Positions 9,204-23,073 of a stretch of 64,000 bases of DNA are shown here, piece by piece. Every line of letters begins with the position of its first letter. The first letter of the stretch is position 1. The stretch lies in contig DXCU01000059.1 of assembly GCA_019115845.1 (NCBI GenBank), positions 30,600-94,599 on the forward strand. The letters run 5' to 3'. The notes under the pieces are model-generated. The model saw only the letters and a list, made by a program, of their open reading frames with translations. It was not told the origin of the DNA and did not search any database. The stretch is from Candidatus Rubneribacter avistercoris. Lineage in GTDB: Bacteria > Actinomycetota > Coriobacteriia > Coriobacteriales > Eggerthellaceae. The translations under genes and the position numbers were made by a program.

Positions 9204-10496
9204 ATGAACATCTTGGTATTGGGCGGCGGCGGCCGCGAGCACGCCATAGCATGGGCGCTGGCGAAATCGCCCCGGTGCGACGAGCTTTTCGTCGCACCGG
9301 GCAACGCGGGCACGGACCGGCTGGCGAAGAACGTGCCCGGGCTGAACCCGGAGGACGGGCAGACCGTGCTCGGGTTCGTGCGCGACCACGCCGTGGGGCT
9401 GGTGGTCGTGGGTCCCGAGGCGCCGCTGGTGGCGGGCGTGGCGGACGTGCTGCGCGAGGCCGGCGTCCCCGTGTTCGGCCCCGACGCGCAGGGTGCCCAG
9501 CTGGAGGGCAGCAAGACGTTCAGCAAGCAGTTCATGGAGCGCAACGGCATTCCCACGGCGCGCTACCGCAGCTTCTCCGAGCTAGAGCCGGCCCTTGCCT
9601 ACGTGCGCGAGCTGGGCGCTCCCGTTGTGGTGAAGGCCGACGGCCTGGCTGCGGGCAAGGGCGTGGTGGTGGCCGACGAGCTAGAGGACGCCGAGGTCGC
9701 CGTGCGGTCTTGCTTCGAGGGCGCGTTCGGCGCGTCGGGTTCCACGGTGGTCATCGAGGAGTGCCTGACGGGTCCCGAGTGCTCGCTGCTCGCCTTCGTG
9801 AGCGACGGCAAGGCCCGTTGCATGGCCACGGCCCAGGACCACAAGCGCGCTTTCGACGGCGACCGCGGGCCGAACACGGGCGGCATGGGGGCGTACTCCC
9901 CGGTGCCCATCGTGACGTCCGACGAGCTGGCCGCCATGCATGCCATCATGGAGCGCGCCGCTAAGGCCACGGCTCGCGAGTTCGAGCACGATTATCGCGG
10001 CGTTTTGTACGGCGGGTTCATGCTGACGCCCGCCGGCCCCCAGATCATCGAGTTCAACGCGCGCTTCGGCGATCCCGAGACGCAGGTGGTGCTGCCGCGT
10101 TTGGAAAGCGATCTGGCCGAGGTGATGCTGGCCGTGGCGCAGGGGCGTCCTGCGGATGTTGACCTGCGCTGGTCGGAGCAGTGGGCCGTGTGCGTGGTGC
10201 TGGCAAGCGAGGGGTACCCGGGGTCCTACGAGAAGGGCAAGGTCATCCTGGGCGTTGACGAGGCCGAGGCCGTAGAGGGCGTGACGGTGTTCCATGCCGG
10301 CACGGCGCTCAACCGCGACGGCGAGCTGGTGACCGCCGGCGGGCGCGTGCTCAACGTGGTGGCGCTGGGGGATTCGTTCGAAGAGGCCCGCGAGAAGGCG
10401 TACGAGGCGTGCGACCTCATCAACTTCGAGGGCAAGCAGCATCGTTTGGACATTGGCAAGCGCGCTATCGCCGGTCGGGAAGAGCAGGGTGCCTGA
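9204..10496 (+). CDS. purD: Phosphoribosylamine-glycine ligase (GAR synthetase)
   Basis: The 430-residue ATP-grasp enzyme makes glycinamide ribonucleotide in the second step of purine synthesis. The N-terminal MNILVLGGGGREHA signature, the central ADGLAAGKGV ATP-binding loop and the EFNARFGDPETQ metal-binding segment are present. The ATG at 9204 follows a GAAAGGA ribosome site and gives the family's standard N-terminus; the upstream ATG at 9183 would add seven atypical residues. The stop overlaps the start of the next gene (TGATG), so the two are translationally coupled. Confidence 0.95.
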   Translation: MNILVLGGGGREHAIAWALAKSPRCDELFVAPGNAGTDRLAKNVPGLNPEDGQTVLGFVRDHAVGLVVVGPEAPLVAGVADVLREAGVPVFGPDAQGAQLEGSKTFSKQFMERNGIPTARYRSFSELEPALAYVRELGAPVVVKADGLAAGKGVVVADELEDAEVAVRSCFEGAFGASGSTVVIEECLTGPECSLLAFVSDGKARCMATAQDHKRAFDGDRGPNTGGMGAYSPVPIVTSDELAAMHAIMERAAKATAREFEHDYRGVLYGGFMLTPAGPQIIEFNARFGDPETQVVLPRLESDLAEVMLAVAQGRPADVDLRWSEQWAVCVVLASEGYPGSYEKGKVILGVDEAEAVEGVTVFHAGTALNRDGELVTAGGRVLNVVALGDSFEEAREKAYEACDLINFEGKQHRLDIGKRAIAGREEQGA

Positions 10497-11821
10497 TGCT
10501 TTCCGAACGCCTGCTCACAACCGTCGTCCGCCAGTGCACGAACCGCTATCTGAAGCTTCGGCCCACCGAGGAGGCGCGCGTCCCCGCGCCCGTGCCGGGG
10601 CAGCGCTACATGCTGTACATGCACGTGCCGTTCTGCGAGCGGCTGTGCCCGTACTGCAGCTTCAACCGTTTCCCGTTCTCGGAGGAGCGCGCGCGGCCCT
10701 ACTTCGAAAACATGCGCCGCGAGATGATGATGCTCAAAGAGCTGGGCTACGACTTCGAGAGCCTGTACGTGGGCGGCGGCACGCCCACCATCATGCTCGG
10801 CGAGCTGTGCGACACCATTGATCTGGCGCGCGAGACGTTCTCCATCAGGGAGGTGTCGAGCGAGACGAATCCGAACCACCTGACGCGTCCGTATTTGGAG
10901 AAGCTGAAAGGGCGTGTGCAGCGCCTTTCCGTGGGCGTGCAGAGTTTCGACGACGGGCTGCTCAAGCAGATGGACCGCTATGACAAGTACGGCTGCGGGC
11001 AGGAGATCCTAGAGCGCATCCAGGAGGCCAGCCCGTATTTCGTCTCCATGAACGCGGACATGATCTTCAACTTCCCCGCGCAAACCGAGGACATCCTCAT
11101 CAGCGACATCGAGCGCGTGGTGGAAAGCGGCGCCAGCCAAACCACGTTCTACCCGCTCATGGCATCGCCGAGCGTGGCGCGCTCGTTGGCGCGCACCGTG
11201 GGCAAGGTGGATTACGCGCGCGAGCAGCGTTTCTACCAGATCATCGACGAGCTTCTGGCCGGCGGCGACGCTCCGCTGTTCGAGCACGGCTCGGCGTGGA
11301 CGTTCAACCGTCGCGGCAGCGGGGCGGACGGCGAGGACGCGATGATCGACGAGTACGTGGTGGACTACGAGGAGTACCCGGCCATCGGGTCGGGCGGCAT
11401 CACGTATTTGGGCGAGAGCCTGTACGTGAACACGTTCTCGGTGAAGGACTACAACGCGGCCATCGAGTCCGACCGCATGTCGCTCATGGGCAAGACGACG
11501 TTCAGCAAGCGCGACCGCATGCGCTACCGCTTCATGATGCAGCTGTTCGGGCTGCGGCTTGACAAGCGCGCGTGGGAGCGCGACTTCGGCTGCACGGTGG
11601 AGGCCGGGCTGCCCGTGGAGATGGCGTTCATGAAGGCGGCGGGCGCGTTCGACCGCGACACGCATGACGAGCTGACGCTCACGCCGCGCGGCCGCTATCT
11701 TATGGTGGTGATGATGCGCCAGTTCTTCATCGGCGTGAACAACCTGCGCGATCAGGCGCGCGCCGCCCTCACCGGCGAGGAGCGCGAGCTGATCTTCGGC
11801 GACGGCTGCGCAAGAGAGTAG
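10496..11821 (+). CDS. Radical SAM protein, HemW/coproporphyrinogen III oxidase-like
   Basis: The 441-residue protein carries the radical-SAM cluster motif CERLCPYCSF (C-x3-C-x2-C) near residue 44 after the HVPFC signature of the HemN/HemW family, followed by a glycine-rich SAM site (YVGGGTPTIM) and the SVGVQSFDD motif. Family members are oxygen-independent coproporphyrinogen oxidases, heme chaperones (HemW) or anaerobic heme-degrading methyltransferases; the sequence does not settle which. Length fits HemW-type proteins with an extended C-terminal region. It overlaps purD by one base, but a purine role is not implied. Confidence 0.8.
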   Translation: MLSERLLTTVVRQCTNRYLKLRPTEEARVPAPVPGQRYMLYMHVPFCERLCPYCSFNRFPFSEERARPYFENMRREMMMLKELGYDFESLYVGGGTPTIMLGELCDTIDLARETFSIREVSSETNPNHLTRPYLEKLKGRVQRLSVGVQSFDDGLLKQMDRYDKYGCGQEILERIQEASPYFVSMNADMIFNFPAQTEDILISDIERVVESGASQTTFYPLMASPSVARSLARTVGKVDYAREQRFYQIIDELLAGGDAPLFEHGSAWTFNRRGSGADGEDAMIDEYVVDYEEYPAIGSGGITYLGESLYVNTFSVKDYNAAIESDRMSLMGKTTFSKRDRMRYRFMMQLFGLRLDKRAWERDFGCTVEAGLPVEMAFMKAAGAFDRDTHDELTLTPRGRYLMVVMMRQFFIGVNNLRDQARAALTGEERELIFGDGCARE

Positions 11822-12024
11822 CGATTGCGCCGCGCCGCGTCCGATCCGCGCCCGCTGCGCTTTCCGCTTCGCGCCCCCTTGCCCCCATCGAATTCGGCGG
11901 ACGATGGGCCGTCCCTCCCTTTACCTTCGTGCGGAACCTCAGGTAAGATCGTAAAGATTATTTAATAGAGTGTCGGTAACATTTAAGGGCCGACCGGAAA
12001 ACGATCGACAAGGACGGAACGCGC

Positions 12025-17613
<5,589 letters not shown>

Positions 17614-17784
17614 CGGCGCGGCCGCGCGTTCCGCGCCGAGGCAAGCGGGCCCGCCGCGCCGGGGACGTCGCGCAGGCCGGGGGCATCGCGCGCTGACGTC
17701 GCGCGTGCCCGGCCCTGCGGCATGCTGACGTCGCGTGCCCGACCCTGCGGCACGCGGCCCCCCGCCGAGCCGCCTCTGGCGGGT

Positions 17785-18003
17785 CCGTGTCAATCTTGGT
17801 TTAACAGGGAGCGAGGCATCCGCTGGCGAGAAATCACCGAAATCGGAAAAGCTCGGCAGCGGAAATCCTTCTTTTTCCAGTAAAACACCAGGTCGGCAAT
17901 TCGGCAACGGGACTAGAGGGGGCATATGGGCCGTCGGATCTTCCGACTTCGGTGATTTCTCGCCAGCGGGAAGGGTTTCCGCTGTTAAACCACCGTTGAC
18001 GCG
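17785..18003. repeat. MITE-like palindromic element with nested inverted repeats
   Basis: The ends are inverted copies of the motif GTTAAACC-N4-5-TGAC (17787-17808 reverse, 17983-18002 forward). Inside them, 29-bp arms (17820-17848 and 17941-17969) are complementary with one mismatch and flank a 92-bp core containing no convincing gene. The structure is that of a non-autonomous miniature element or a large cruciform. Short reading frames here are not supported as genes. It lies between the giant surface protein and a small unknown gene. Confidence 0.65.
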
Positions 18004-18110
18004 AACCGGCGTTTGCCGGATCTCGGGCCGGGCCTTCCCCGGTCGGGCGCCGGGCAAGGCCCTTTCCGCCTGACGGGTGGGGTTTTGCCCGGCGGACCGG
18101 CCTGGCCTAT

Positions 18111-18168
18111 GTCAATCCTGGTTTACCAGAGAGGAAGGGTTTCCCGCTGTTAAACCAGGATTGACACG
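18111..18168. repeat. Short palindromic repeat of the same family
   Basis: TGTCAATCCTGGTTTA at 18111-18126 and its near-complement ending in GGATTGACA (18159-18167) form a 58-bp palindrome with the same GTTAAACC/TTGAC core as the element at 17785-18003. The rest of the 17614-18318 gap is GC-rich and has no gene that I can support. Confidence 0.65.
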
Positions 18169-18318
18169 GACCCGTTTTGACCAATCCTCGGGCCGGGCTT
18201 CTCCTGATCAGGTGCTTCGGAAGGCCCTTCCCGCCCGATGGGCAGCCGACGGTCGGGGCTTTCCGAAGCTCCTCCCAGGGAAAACGGCTCTGACCATATT
18301 GCTGCGGAAAAGGGAAGC

Positions 18319-18606
18319 GTGAAGGATCACGCAGGAGGGATGGCAAGCGTTGTGCTGACTGGCCGCGGAACGATCCTCGAGGCCGACCCGTACGCCCTGC
18401 AAGCGCTTGCCTTGATGCGCGATTCAGGGGAGGAGGGCGAGCAAGAAGCGCTTTTCGACTCCTCGGGTCATGCTGGGTCCCTTCCCGTGGAACTTGACGA
18501 GTACCGTCCCGGGGATGAAGCGGAGGCCACCTACTTCAAGGTGAAGCGGGCTTCCGGTGGTCTTGCGGGCGAGTCTCTGACGGTTGTGTGCTCGGTTTCC
18601 GAGTAG
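18319..18606 (+). CDS. Small protein of unknown function
   Basis: A 95-residue acidic product, not recognised. The start could be GTG 18319 (preceded by AAAAGGG with a 4-nt gap) or ATG 18340 (an AGGAGG abuts it too closely); the first is listed. The sequence has no signal peptide or membrane segment and no Cys pair. It ends just before a separate tRNA promoter. It reads like a small beta-strand-rich domain (VVLTGRGTIL, EATYFKVKRA, LTVVCSV), but no family can be named. It may be real because codon use resembles its neighbours. Confidence 0.45.
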   Translation: MKDHAGGMASVVLTGRGTILEADPYALQALALMRDSGEEGEQEALFDSSGHAGSLPVELDEYRPGDEAEATYFKVKRASGGLAGESLTVVCSVSE

Positions 18607-18706
18607 CTCTCCCCGCAGCGCCCTTTCGCAGGCATTTTGCAGCGTCTTTGTTCGCCGGCTTGCCCATCCTCATGCCGCTTCTCAAAAGGTCTGGCAAAAC
18701 TTGTGT

Positions 18707-18735
18707 TTGACCGTTACGGGAGCGATTGCTATAAT
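18707..18735 (+). promoter_or_regulatory. Strong promoter of tRNA-Phe
   Basis: TTGACC (18707-18712) and TATAAT (18730-18735) are separated by exactly 17 bp, about 31 bp upstream of the tRNA. Confidence 0.85.
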
Positions 18736-18766
18736 ACCGTTTCGCGTCCGCAAGGGCGTAGGATAT

Positions 18767-18842
18767 GGTCGGGTAGCTCAGTTGGTAGAGCAGGGGACTG
18801 AAAATCCCCGTGCCGGCGGTTCAAGTCCGTCTCCGACCACCA
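18767..18842 (+). tRNA. tRNA-Phe (GAA)
   Basis: The sequence folds into a full cloverleaf: 7-bp acceptor stem GGTCGGG/TCCGACC (one G-T pair), D arm with AGTTGGTAGAGC, anticodon stem GGGGA/TCCCC with loop CTGAAAA (anticodon GAA), T arm GGCGG-TTCAAGT-CCGTC and an encoded CCA end. Confidence 0.97.
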
Positions 18843-18853
18843 TGAGAACCCAA

Positions 18854-18877
18854 GGCCCGCAGATCGCGGGCCTTTTT
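18854..18877 (+). terminator. Intrinsic terminator after tRNA-Phe
   Basis: GGCCCGC and GCGGGCC form a 7-bp stem with a 5-nt loop, followed by TTTTT (18873-18877). Confidence 0.85.
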
Positions 18878-18908
18878 GCGATTTGGGAGCACATAGGAAG
18901 GAGCGCGA

Positions 18909-19379
18909 ATGTCCAGCGAAGAGAAAAGCCCGGTCGTCGGCATCATCATGGGGTCGGAAAGCGACATGCCCGCCATGGAGCCGTGCATGAAGCAGCTCGA
19001 CGAGTTCGGCGTGCCGTACGAGGTGAAGGTGGCCAGCGCGCATCGCAAGCCCGCCGAGGTGCACGAGTGGGCAAGCTCTGCGCACGAGCGCGGCATCCGC
19101 GTGATCGTGGCGGCGGCGGGCAAGGCGGCTCATCTGGGCGGCGTGGTGGCGGCCTACACGCCCAACCCCGTGATCTGCGTGCCCATGAAGACGAGCGACT
19201 TGGGCGGCCTCGACTCGCTGCTGTCCATGGTGCAGATGCCCTCCGGCGTGCCGGTGGCCTGCGTGGCCATCAACGGCGCGAAGAACGCCGCCATCCTGGC
19301 CGTGCAGATCCTCGGCACCGGCTGCGACGAGGAGCGTCAGAAGATCGTCGATTTCAAGCGCGCCATGGCCGAGGCGTAA
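18909..19379 (+). CDS. purE: N5-carboxyaminoimidazole ribonucleotide mutase
   Basis: The 156-residue PurE class I enzyme converts N5-CAIR to CAIR in purine synthesis. The signature GIIMGSESDMPAM, the SAHRKP loop with its catalytic His, and AAAGKAAHLGGVVA are intact and the length is typical. The start follows an AAGGAG site. No purK is adjacent and purA and purD are 9-11 kb away, so the purine genes are scattered rather than in one operon. The gene is followed by a strong terminator shared with the opposing zinc-ribbon gene. Confidence 0.95.
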   Translation: MSSEEKSPVVGIIMGSESDMPAMEPCMKQLDEFGVPYEVKVASAHRKPAEVHEWASSAHERGIRVIVAAAGKAAHLGGVVAAYTPNPVICVPMKTSDLGGLDSLLSMVQMPSGVPVACVAINGAKNAAILAVQILGTGCDEERQKIVDFKRAMAEA

Positions 19380-19405
19380 AGCCGGCGCCGCAAGGGACGT
19401 GGATC

Positions 19406-19450
19406 GAAGAGGGGCGGACGCCGCGTTCGAGGCGCCCGCCCCTCTTCTTC
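19406..19450. terminator. Bidirectional terminator between purE and the zinc-ribbon gene
   Basis: A 12-bp stem (19406-19417 with 19436-19447) has A/G-rich sequence on one side and T/C-rich on the other, so it can serve both converging genes. Confidence 0.75.
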
Positions 19451-19473
19451 TCGTTGCGGTGTCGATTGCCGCG

Positions 19474-19773
19474 TTAGTCGCCGAATTCGAAGAGGTCGCT
19501 GAGGAAATCGCCCCGCTTCTTCTTTTTGTAGGGCTTGCGGTAGTCGCGGTCCTCGTAGCGCCTGTCCGAGCGGCGATAGTCATCATCGTAGCGGTGTTCT
19601 TCGCGGTAGGGCGCCGCTGCGGGCATCGGTGCCGCCGAGGCGTTCGAGCGCTCGATGATCTTGTCCAGCTCGCCACGGTCAAGCCATACGCCGCGGCATT
19701 GCGGGCAGTAATCGATCTCGATTCCTTGACGCTCGCTCATGACCAGGTCAACGTTGCAGACAGGGCATTTCAT
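19474..19773 (-). CDS. Zinc-ribbon (zf-TFIIB type) protein
   Basis: The 99-residue protein begins MKCPVCNVDLV and contains the paired knuckles C-x2-C and C-x2-C (CPVC, CPQC) with GVWLDRGELDKI after the second, the hallmark of the zf-TFIIB family of small bacterial zinc ribbons. The second half is charged, Arg/Asp/Tyr/Lys-rich and probably disordered, ending DFLSDLFEFGD. Family members are of unknown function and are often found with membrane or stress proteins. The ATG at 19773 is preferred because the zinc ribbon starts there; the upstream extension is unlike the family. Confidence 0.75.
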   Translation of the reverse strand: MKCPVCNVDLVMSERQGIEIDYCPQCRGVWLDRGELDKIIERSNASAAPMPAAAPYREEHRYDDDYRRSDRRYEDRDYRKPYKKKKRGDFLSDLFEFGD

Positions 19774-19889
19774 GGTATACCTGCTCTCTCTCGGGTACAC
19801 GGAAAATGGTATCGAAGGCGCACGTCGCGGGTGACGTCGCAAGAAAACCGTTACCTCGATTTGACATTCGAGCCCTTCTCAGATGGCCG

Positions 19890-20250
19890 GCGCCCGGTGT
19901 GGGCGCGTTTTGCGGCGGAGGGCTTCCCTTCGCAAGGCGCCTGATGCGGGCGCGTCCGCGGTGGGCGGCTTTCTTTCGCGGATCCCTTCGCGAGGGCGGC
20001 GACCTCTTTGCAGGACCCCAGTGCAGATGCGTCCGCGGCGGGCGGATCCCCTTCGCAGGGTTCCCGGCACGGGCGCGTTCGCGGCGACGGACAGCTCCTT
20101 TTCGCAGGACTCTCAGTGCAGATGTGCTCACGGCGGGCGGTGCCCTTTCGCAGATGCGCTTGCGACGGGCGGCGGACTCCCTTCGCGGGGCGCGTCCGCG
20201 AAGGGCAGAGGCTCCCTTTCGTAGATGCGTCCTGGCGGGCTTGGGCGCAT
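19890..20250. repeat. Degenerate GC-rich tandem repeat array
   Basis: About eight imperfect units of 35-55 bp run head to tail. Each contains a version of GATGCGTCCGCGGCGGGCGG followed by a version of CTCCCTTTCGCAGG. All six frames over the array are open for long stretches because the repeat lacks stop codons, which explains several overlapping spurious reading frames on both strands; none has a credible product. The array fills most of the 550-bp gap between the zinc-ribbon gene and iorA. Confidence 0.65.
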
Positions 20251-20254
20251 TTGC

Positions 20255-20260
20255 TATCAT
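20255..20260 (+). promoter_or_regulatory. Possible -10 of iorAB
   Basis: TATCAT lies 64 bp upstream of the iorA start and 12 bp before a parS site, so the parS site would be in the first bases of the transcript. No clear -35. Confidence 0.35.
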
Positions 20261-20271
20261 GGCGGAAGGGG

Positions 20272-20287
20272 TGTTTCACGTGAAACA
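20272..20287. promoter_or_regulatory. parS site, exact palindrome
   Basis: Identical 16-mer to the site at 4165 (TGTTTCACGTGAAACA). The palindrome extends to 20269-20290. It lies 36 bp upstream of the iorA start. Confidence 0.85.
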
Positions 20288-20323
20288 CCCGCTTGTGCGA
20301 CCAGAGCGGGGGCGGCGGAGATC

Positions 20324-22345
20324 ATGGCAAAGAAACTGCTGATGGGAAATGAGGCGTTCGCCCATGCGGCGCTTGAGGCGGGCGTGCGCGTGGTGGCGGG
20401 GTATCCCGGCACGCCTTCGTCGGAGCTTATCGAAACGGTGGCCCGGTTGCATGCGGCAGGTTCCGCGCGCGGCGTGCACGTGGAATGGTCCACCAACGAG
20501 AAGGCCGCGCTCGAGCTTTTGGCCGGCGCGTCGTATGCGGGCGCGCGCTGCCTGTTCACCTGCAAGCAGGTGGGCCTCAACGTGGCCAGCGATGCGCTCA
20601 TGAGCCTGAACTACGTGGGTGTGAAAGGCGGCCTCGTGCTGTTCGTGGCCGACGATCCCGGCCCCATCTCGTCGCAGACCGAGCAGGACACGCGCCGGTT
20701 CGCCTCCTTCGCGAAGCTGCCCGTGCTTGATCCCTCCACGCCTGACGAGGGCTTCGCCATGATGCGCGCCGCGTTCGACCTCTCGGAGCGCTATCGCACG
20801 CCCGTCATCGTGCGGCCCACCACGCGCATCAACCACGCCTCGACGTTTTTCGAGGTGGCGGACGTCACCGAGGCTCGCCCGGTGCCGGAAGAGGGCTTCG
20901 AGCGTCATCCCAAGTGGGTCATCTTCCCGCGCCGCGCCTTCGAGGCGCATGGCGAGATCAACGAGCGGCTGCCGCAGATCGCGCACGATTTCGCGCATGA
21001 TTCGGCGTTGGCGGCGTTCAACCCGGTGTCGGAAGGGGACGCGCCCGGCGCGGCGGGCGGTGCCCCGCGCTTTGGCATCATGGCGGGCGGCGTGTCGGCG
21101 GCGTATGCGCGCGAAGCGCTGCGCATGCTGGAAGAGCGAGCCGCCGCAGCGGGCGTTGAGCTGCCCGCGTACCGCTTCATGCAGGTGGGGACGCCCTACC
21201 CGTTCCCGACGGAGGCCGTGGCTGCGTTTGCGGAAGGGCTTGGCGAGGTGCTGGTGCTGGAGGAGCTTGACTGCTTCCTGGAAGACGAGCTGCTTGCGTT
21301 TTGCGGTGCGACGCACGGCTCGTTCGCCGTACGCGGCAAGCTGACCGGCGATGCCCGTGATCGCGGCGAGAACGACGTGGACGATATCGTCGCTCGCATC
21401 GCGGCGTTCTTCGGGCTGGACGAGCTTGCCTTTGCGTGCGCGCCCGCCGCAACCTACGACGCCCCTGCCGACGATCCGCTTCCCGTGCGCCCGCCGGTGC
21501 TGTGCGCAGGTTGTCCGCACAGGGGCAGCTTCTACGCCGTCAAGCGCGCGCTGGGCACGACGCCCGCCGTGTTCTGCGGCGACATCGGCTGTTACACGCT
21601 GGGCAACGCCAAGCCGCTCGATGCGGTGGACACGTGTTTGTGCATGGGCGCGGGCATCACCATGGCGCAGGGATTCGCCGTGGCCGAACCGCACAAGAAG
21701 GCGCTCGCGTTCGTGGGCGATTCGACGTTTTTCGCAAGCGGCCTGCCCGGCGTCGTGAACGCCGTGTACAACGGCCACGACATCACGGTATGCGTGCTCG
21801 ACAACGCCACCACCGCCATGACCGGCTCGCAGCCGCATCCCGGCACCGGCGTCACGCTCATGGGGCCGCGTCGCGCGCCGGTGTCCATCGAGCGCGTGCT
21901 GGAAGCTGTTGGCGTGGAGGTTATCGTGCATGCGGATCCGCTTGATCTGGAGGGTTCCATTGCCGCTGCGTGCACGGCCATCGACCACGAGGGGCCGTCG
22001 GCCGTGCTGTTCGAAAGCCCCTGCATCCAGCTGGCGAAGCCGGGTGCGCCGGCAGCCGTGGACGCGCAGACGTGCACCGGCTGCAAGAAGTGCATCACCG
22101 AGATAGGCTGCCCCGCCATCGGCTTTAACGCCGACGCGCGCGGGCCGCGCAGCAAGGAGCGCGGCCAGGCGTTCGTGGACGCAAGCCTGTGCACCGGCTG
22201 CGGCTTGTGCGTGCAGGTGTGCCCCTTCGACGCGCTCTCCGCTCCGTCGGATGTTGCGGATTCTCTTGCTCGTGTGAGCGAACCTGCGGGGCGCAACGAT
22301 GTTTCACGTGAAACATCGTCGGCGGAAGGAGGGTCCCATGCGTAA
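20324..22345 (+). CDS. iorA: Indolepyruvate:ferredoxin oxidoreductase, alpha subunit
   Basis: The 673-residue subunit oxidatively decarboxylates aryl pyruvates (from Trp, Phe, Tyr transamination) to aryl-acetyl-CoA, reducing ferredoxin. The N-terminal pyruvate-oxidoreductase domain (GNEAFAHAALEAGV, GYPGTPSSELIE) is followed by the thiamine-diphosphate domain (GDIGCYTLG, GDSTFFASGLPG, NATTAMTGSQPHPG) and a C-terminal 2x[4Fe-4S] ferredoxin domain (CTGCKKCITEIGCP near 583 and CTGCGLCVQVCP near 623). Length is a little longer than the usual 580-640. The ATG at 20324 has GGCGGAG upstream and gives the canonical start MAKKLLMGNEAFA. It overlaps iorB by 8 bp. Confidence 0.95.
   Translation: MAKKLLMGNEAFAHAALEAGVRVVAGYPGTPSSELIETVARLHAAGSARGVHVEWSTNEKAALELLAGASYAGARCLFTCKQVGLNVASDALMSLNYVGVKGGLVLFVADDPGPISSQTEQDTRRFASFAKLPVLDPSTPDEGFAMMRAAFDLSERYRTPVIVRPTTRINHASTFFEVADVTEARPVPEEGFERHPKWVIFPRRAFEAHGEINERLPQIAHDFAHDSALAAFNPVSEGDAPGAAGGAPRFGIMAGGVSAAYAREALRMLEERAAAAGVELPAYRFMQVGTPYPFPTEAVAAFAEGLGEVLVLEELDCFLEDELLAFCGATHGSFAVRGKLTGDARDRGENDVDDIVARIAAFFGLDELAFACAPAATYDAPADDPLPVRPPVLCAGCPHRGSFYAVKRALGTTPAVFCGDIGCYTLGNAKPLDAVDTCLCMGAGITMAQGFAVAEPHKKALAFVGDSTFFASGLPGVVNAVYNGHDITVCVLDNATTAMTGSQPHPGTGVTLMGPRRAPVSIERVLEAVGVEVIVHADPLDLEGSIAAACTAIDHEGPSAVLFESPCIQLAKPGAPAAVDAQTCTGCKKCITEIGCPAIGFNADARGPRSKERGQAFVDASLCTGCGLCVQVCPFDALSAPSDVADSLARVSEPAGRNDVSRETSSAEGGSHA
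22300..22315. promoter_or_regulatory. parS site inside the 3' end of iorA
   Basis: Third exact copy of TGTTTCACGTGAAACA, here within the coding sequence of iorA where it encodes the segment DVSRETS just before the iorB start. Palindrome extends to 22297-22318. Confidence 0.85.
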
Positions 22346-22931
22346 CGTGCTGCTGGCGGGTGTGGGCGGGCAGGGCACCGTCCTTGCGGCGAAGGTGCTG
22401 GCCCAGGCCGCGCAGGAGAAGGGCTGGCAGGTGCGCACCGCCGAGACCATCGGTATGGCGCAGCGCGGAGGCAACGTGGTGTCGCATGTGCGCATGGGCG
22501 ATGCGGGCGAAGAGGTGCATGCGCCGCTTGTGGCGCGGGGCGCGGCCGACCTCGTGATAGCGTTCGAGCCGGCCGAAGCCGCGCGCGTGCTGCCCTACCT
22601 TGCGCCCGACGGCGTGCTCGTCACCGCCACGACGCCCGTCCAGCCGGTGACCGTCGCGCTCTCGGGGCGCCCCTACCGCGCGGACGCCATCGTCGCGCGC
22701 CTGGAGGCGCAGATCGCGGGCACCCCGGCGCGTTTGGTGGCCGTGGACGATGCCGCGCTCGTGGCGCGCGTGGGCAGTCGCAAGGCGCTCAACACGCTGC
22801 TGCTGGCCCGCGCGCTGTCCGTCGGCCGCATCCCGCTTGACCTTGACGACCTGCGCCGCGCCATCGAAGCCTGCGTGAAGCCCGCCTACGTCCCCCTCAA
22901 CCTGGCCGCCATCGACGCCGCAACCGCATGA
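22338..22931 (+). CDS. iorB: Indolepyruvate:ferredoxin oxidoreductase, beta subunit
   Basis: The 197-residue gamma-domain subunit pairs with IorA. It has the glycine-rich signature LLAGVGGQGTVLAAKVLAQA and the AQRGGNVVSHVRMG segment typical of pyruvate/ketoisovalerate oxidoreductase gamma domains. Its ATG at 22338 lies inside the end of iorA and is preceded by AAGGAGGG; the earlier in-frame ATG at 22299 falls in the parS palindrome and lacks a ribosome site. With paaK nearby the operon fits a pathway from aromatic amino acids to arylacetates that yields ATP and reduced ferredoxin. Confidence 0.92.
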   Translation: MRNVLLAGVGGQGTVLAAKVLAQAAQEKGWQVRTAETIGMAQRGGNVVSHVRMGDAGEEVHAPLVARGAADLVIAFEPAEAARVLPYLAPDGVLVTATTPVQPVTVALSGRPYRADAIVARLEAQIAGTPARLVAVDDAALVARVGSRKALNTLLLARALSVGRIPLDLDDLRRAIEACVKPAYVPLNLAAIDAATA

Positions 22932-23028
22932 GGGAACCCGCCTTGGGAAGTGACGGGCCGCTTGCCGAAGAGAGCGGCGTGTGGGAGGCGGACACGGCCA
23001 AGGAGCCGGTGGCGTTCTCGTCTGTCAT

Positions 23029-23060
23029 GCCGGACGGGTCCGTGCTTGGGCCCGTCCGGC
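23029..23060 (+). terminator. Hairpin between iorB and the Fic gene
   Basis: A perfect 10-bp stem (23029-23038 with 23051-23060) with a 12-nt loop, lying between two convergent genes, followed by a short GTTTC tract. Confidence 0.55.
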
Positions 23061-23073
23061 GTTTCATGCGGTC

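Noticed and set aside
17735..18322. Short open frames in the 17.7-18.3 kb repeats
   Set aside because: They coincide with palindromic repeat sequence and give unrelated products on both strands.
19890..20250. CRISPR array
   Set aside because: The repeats are too degenerate, have no unique spacers of constant length and no cas genes are near.
19748..20260. Open frames across the tandem array on both strands
   Set aside because: They exist because the repeat unit lacks stop codons. Products are repetitive and basic, with no ribosome sites.
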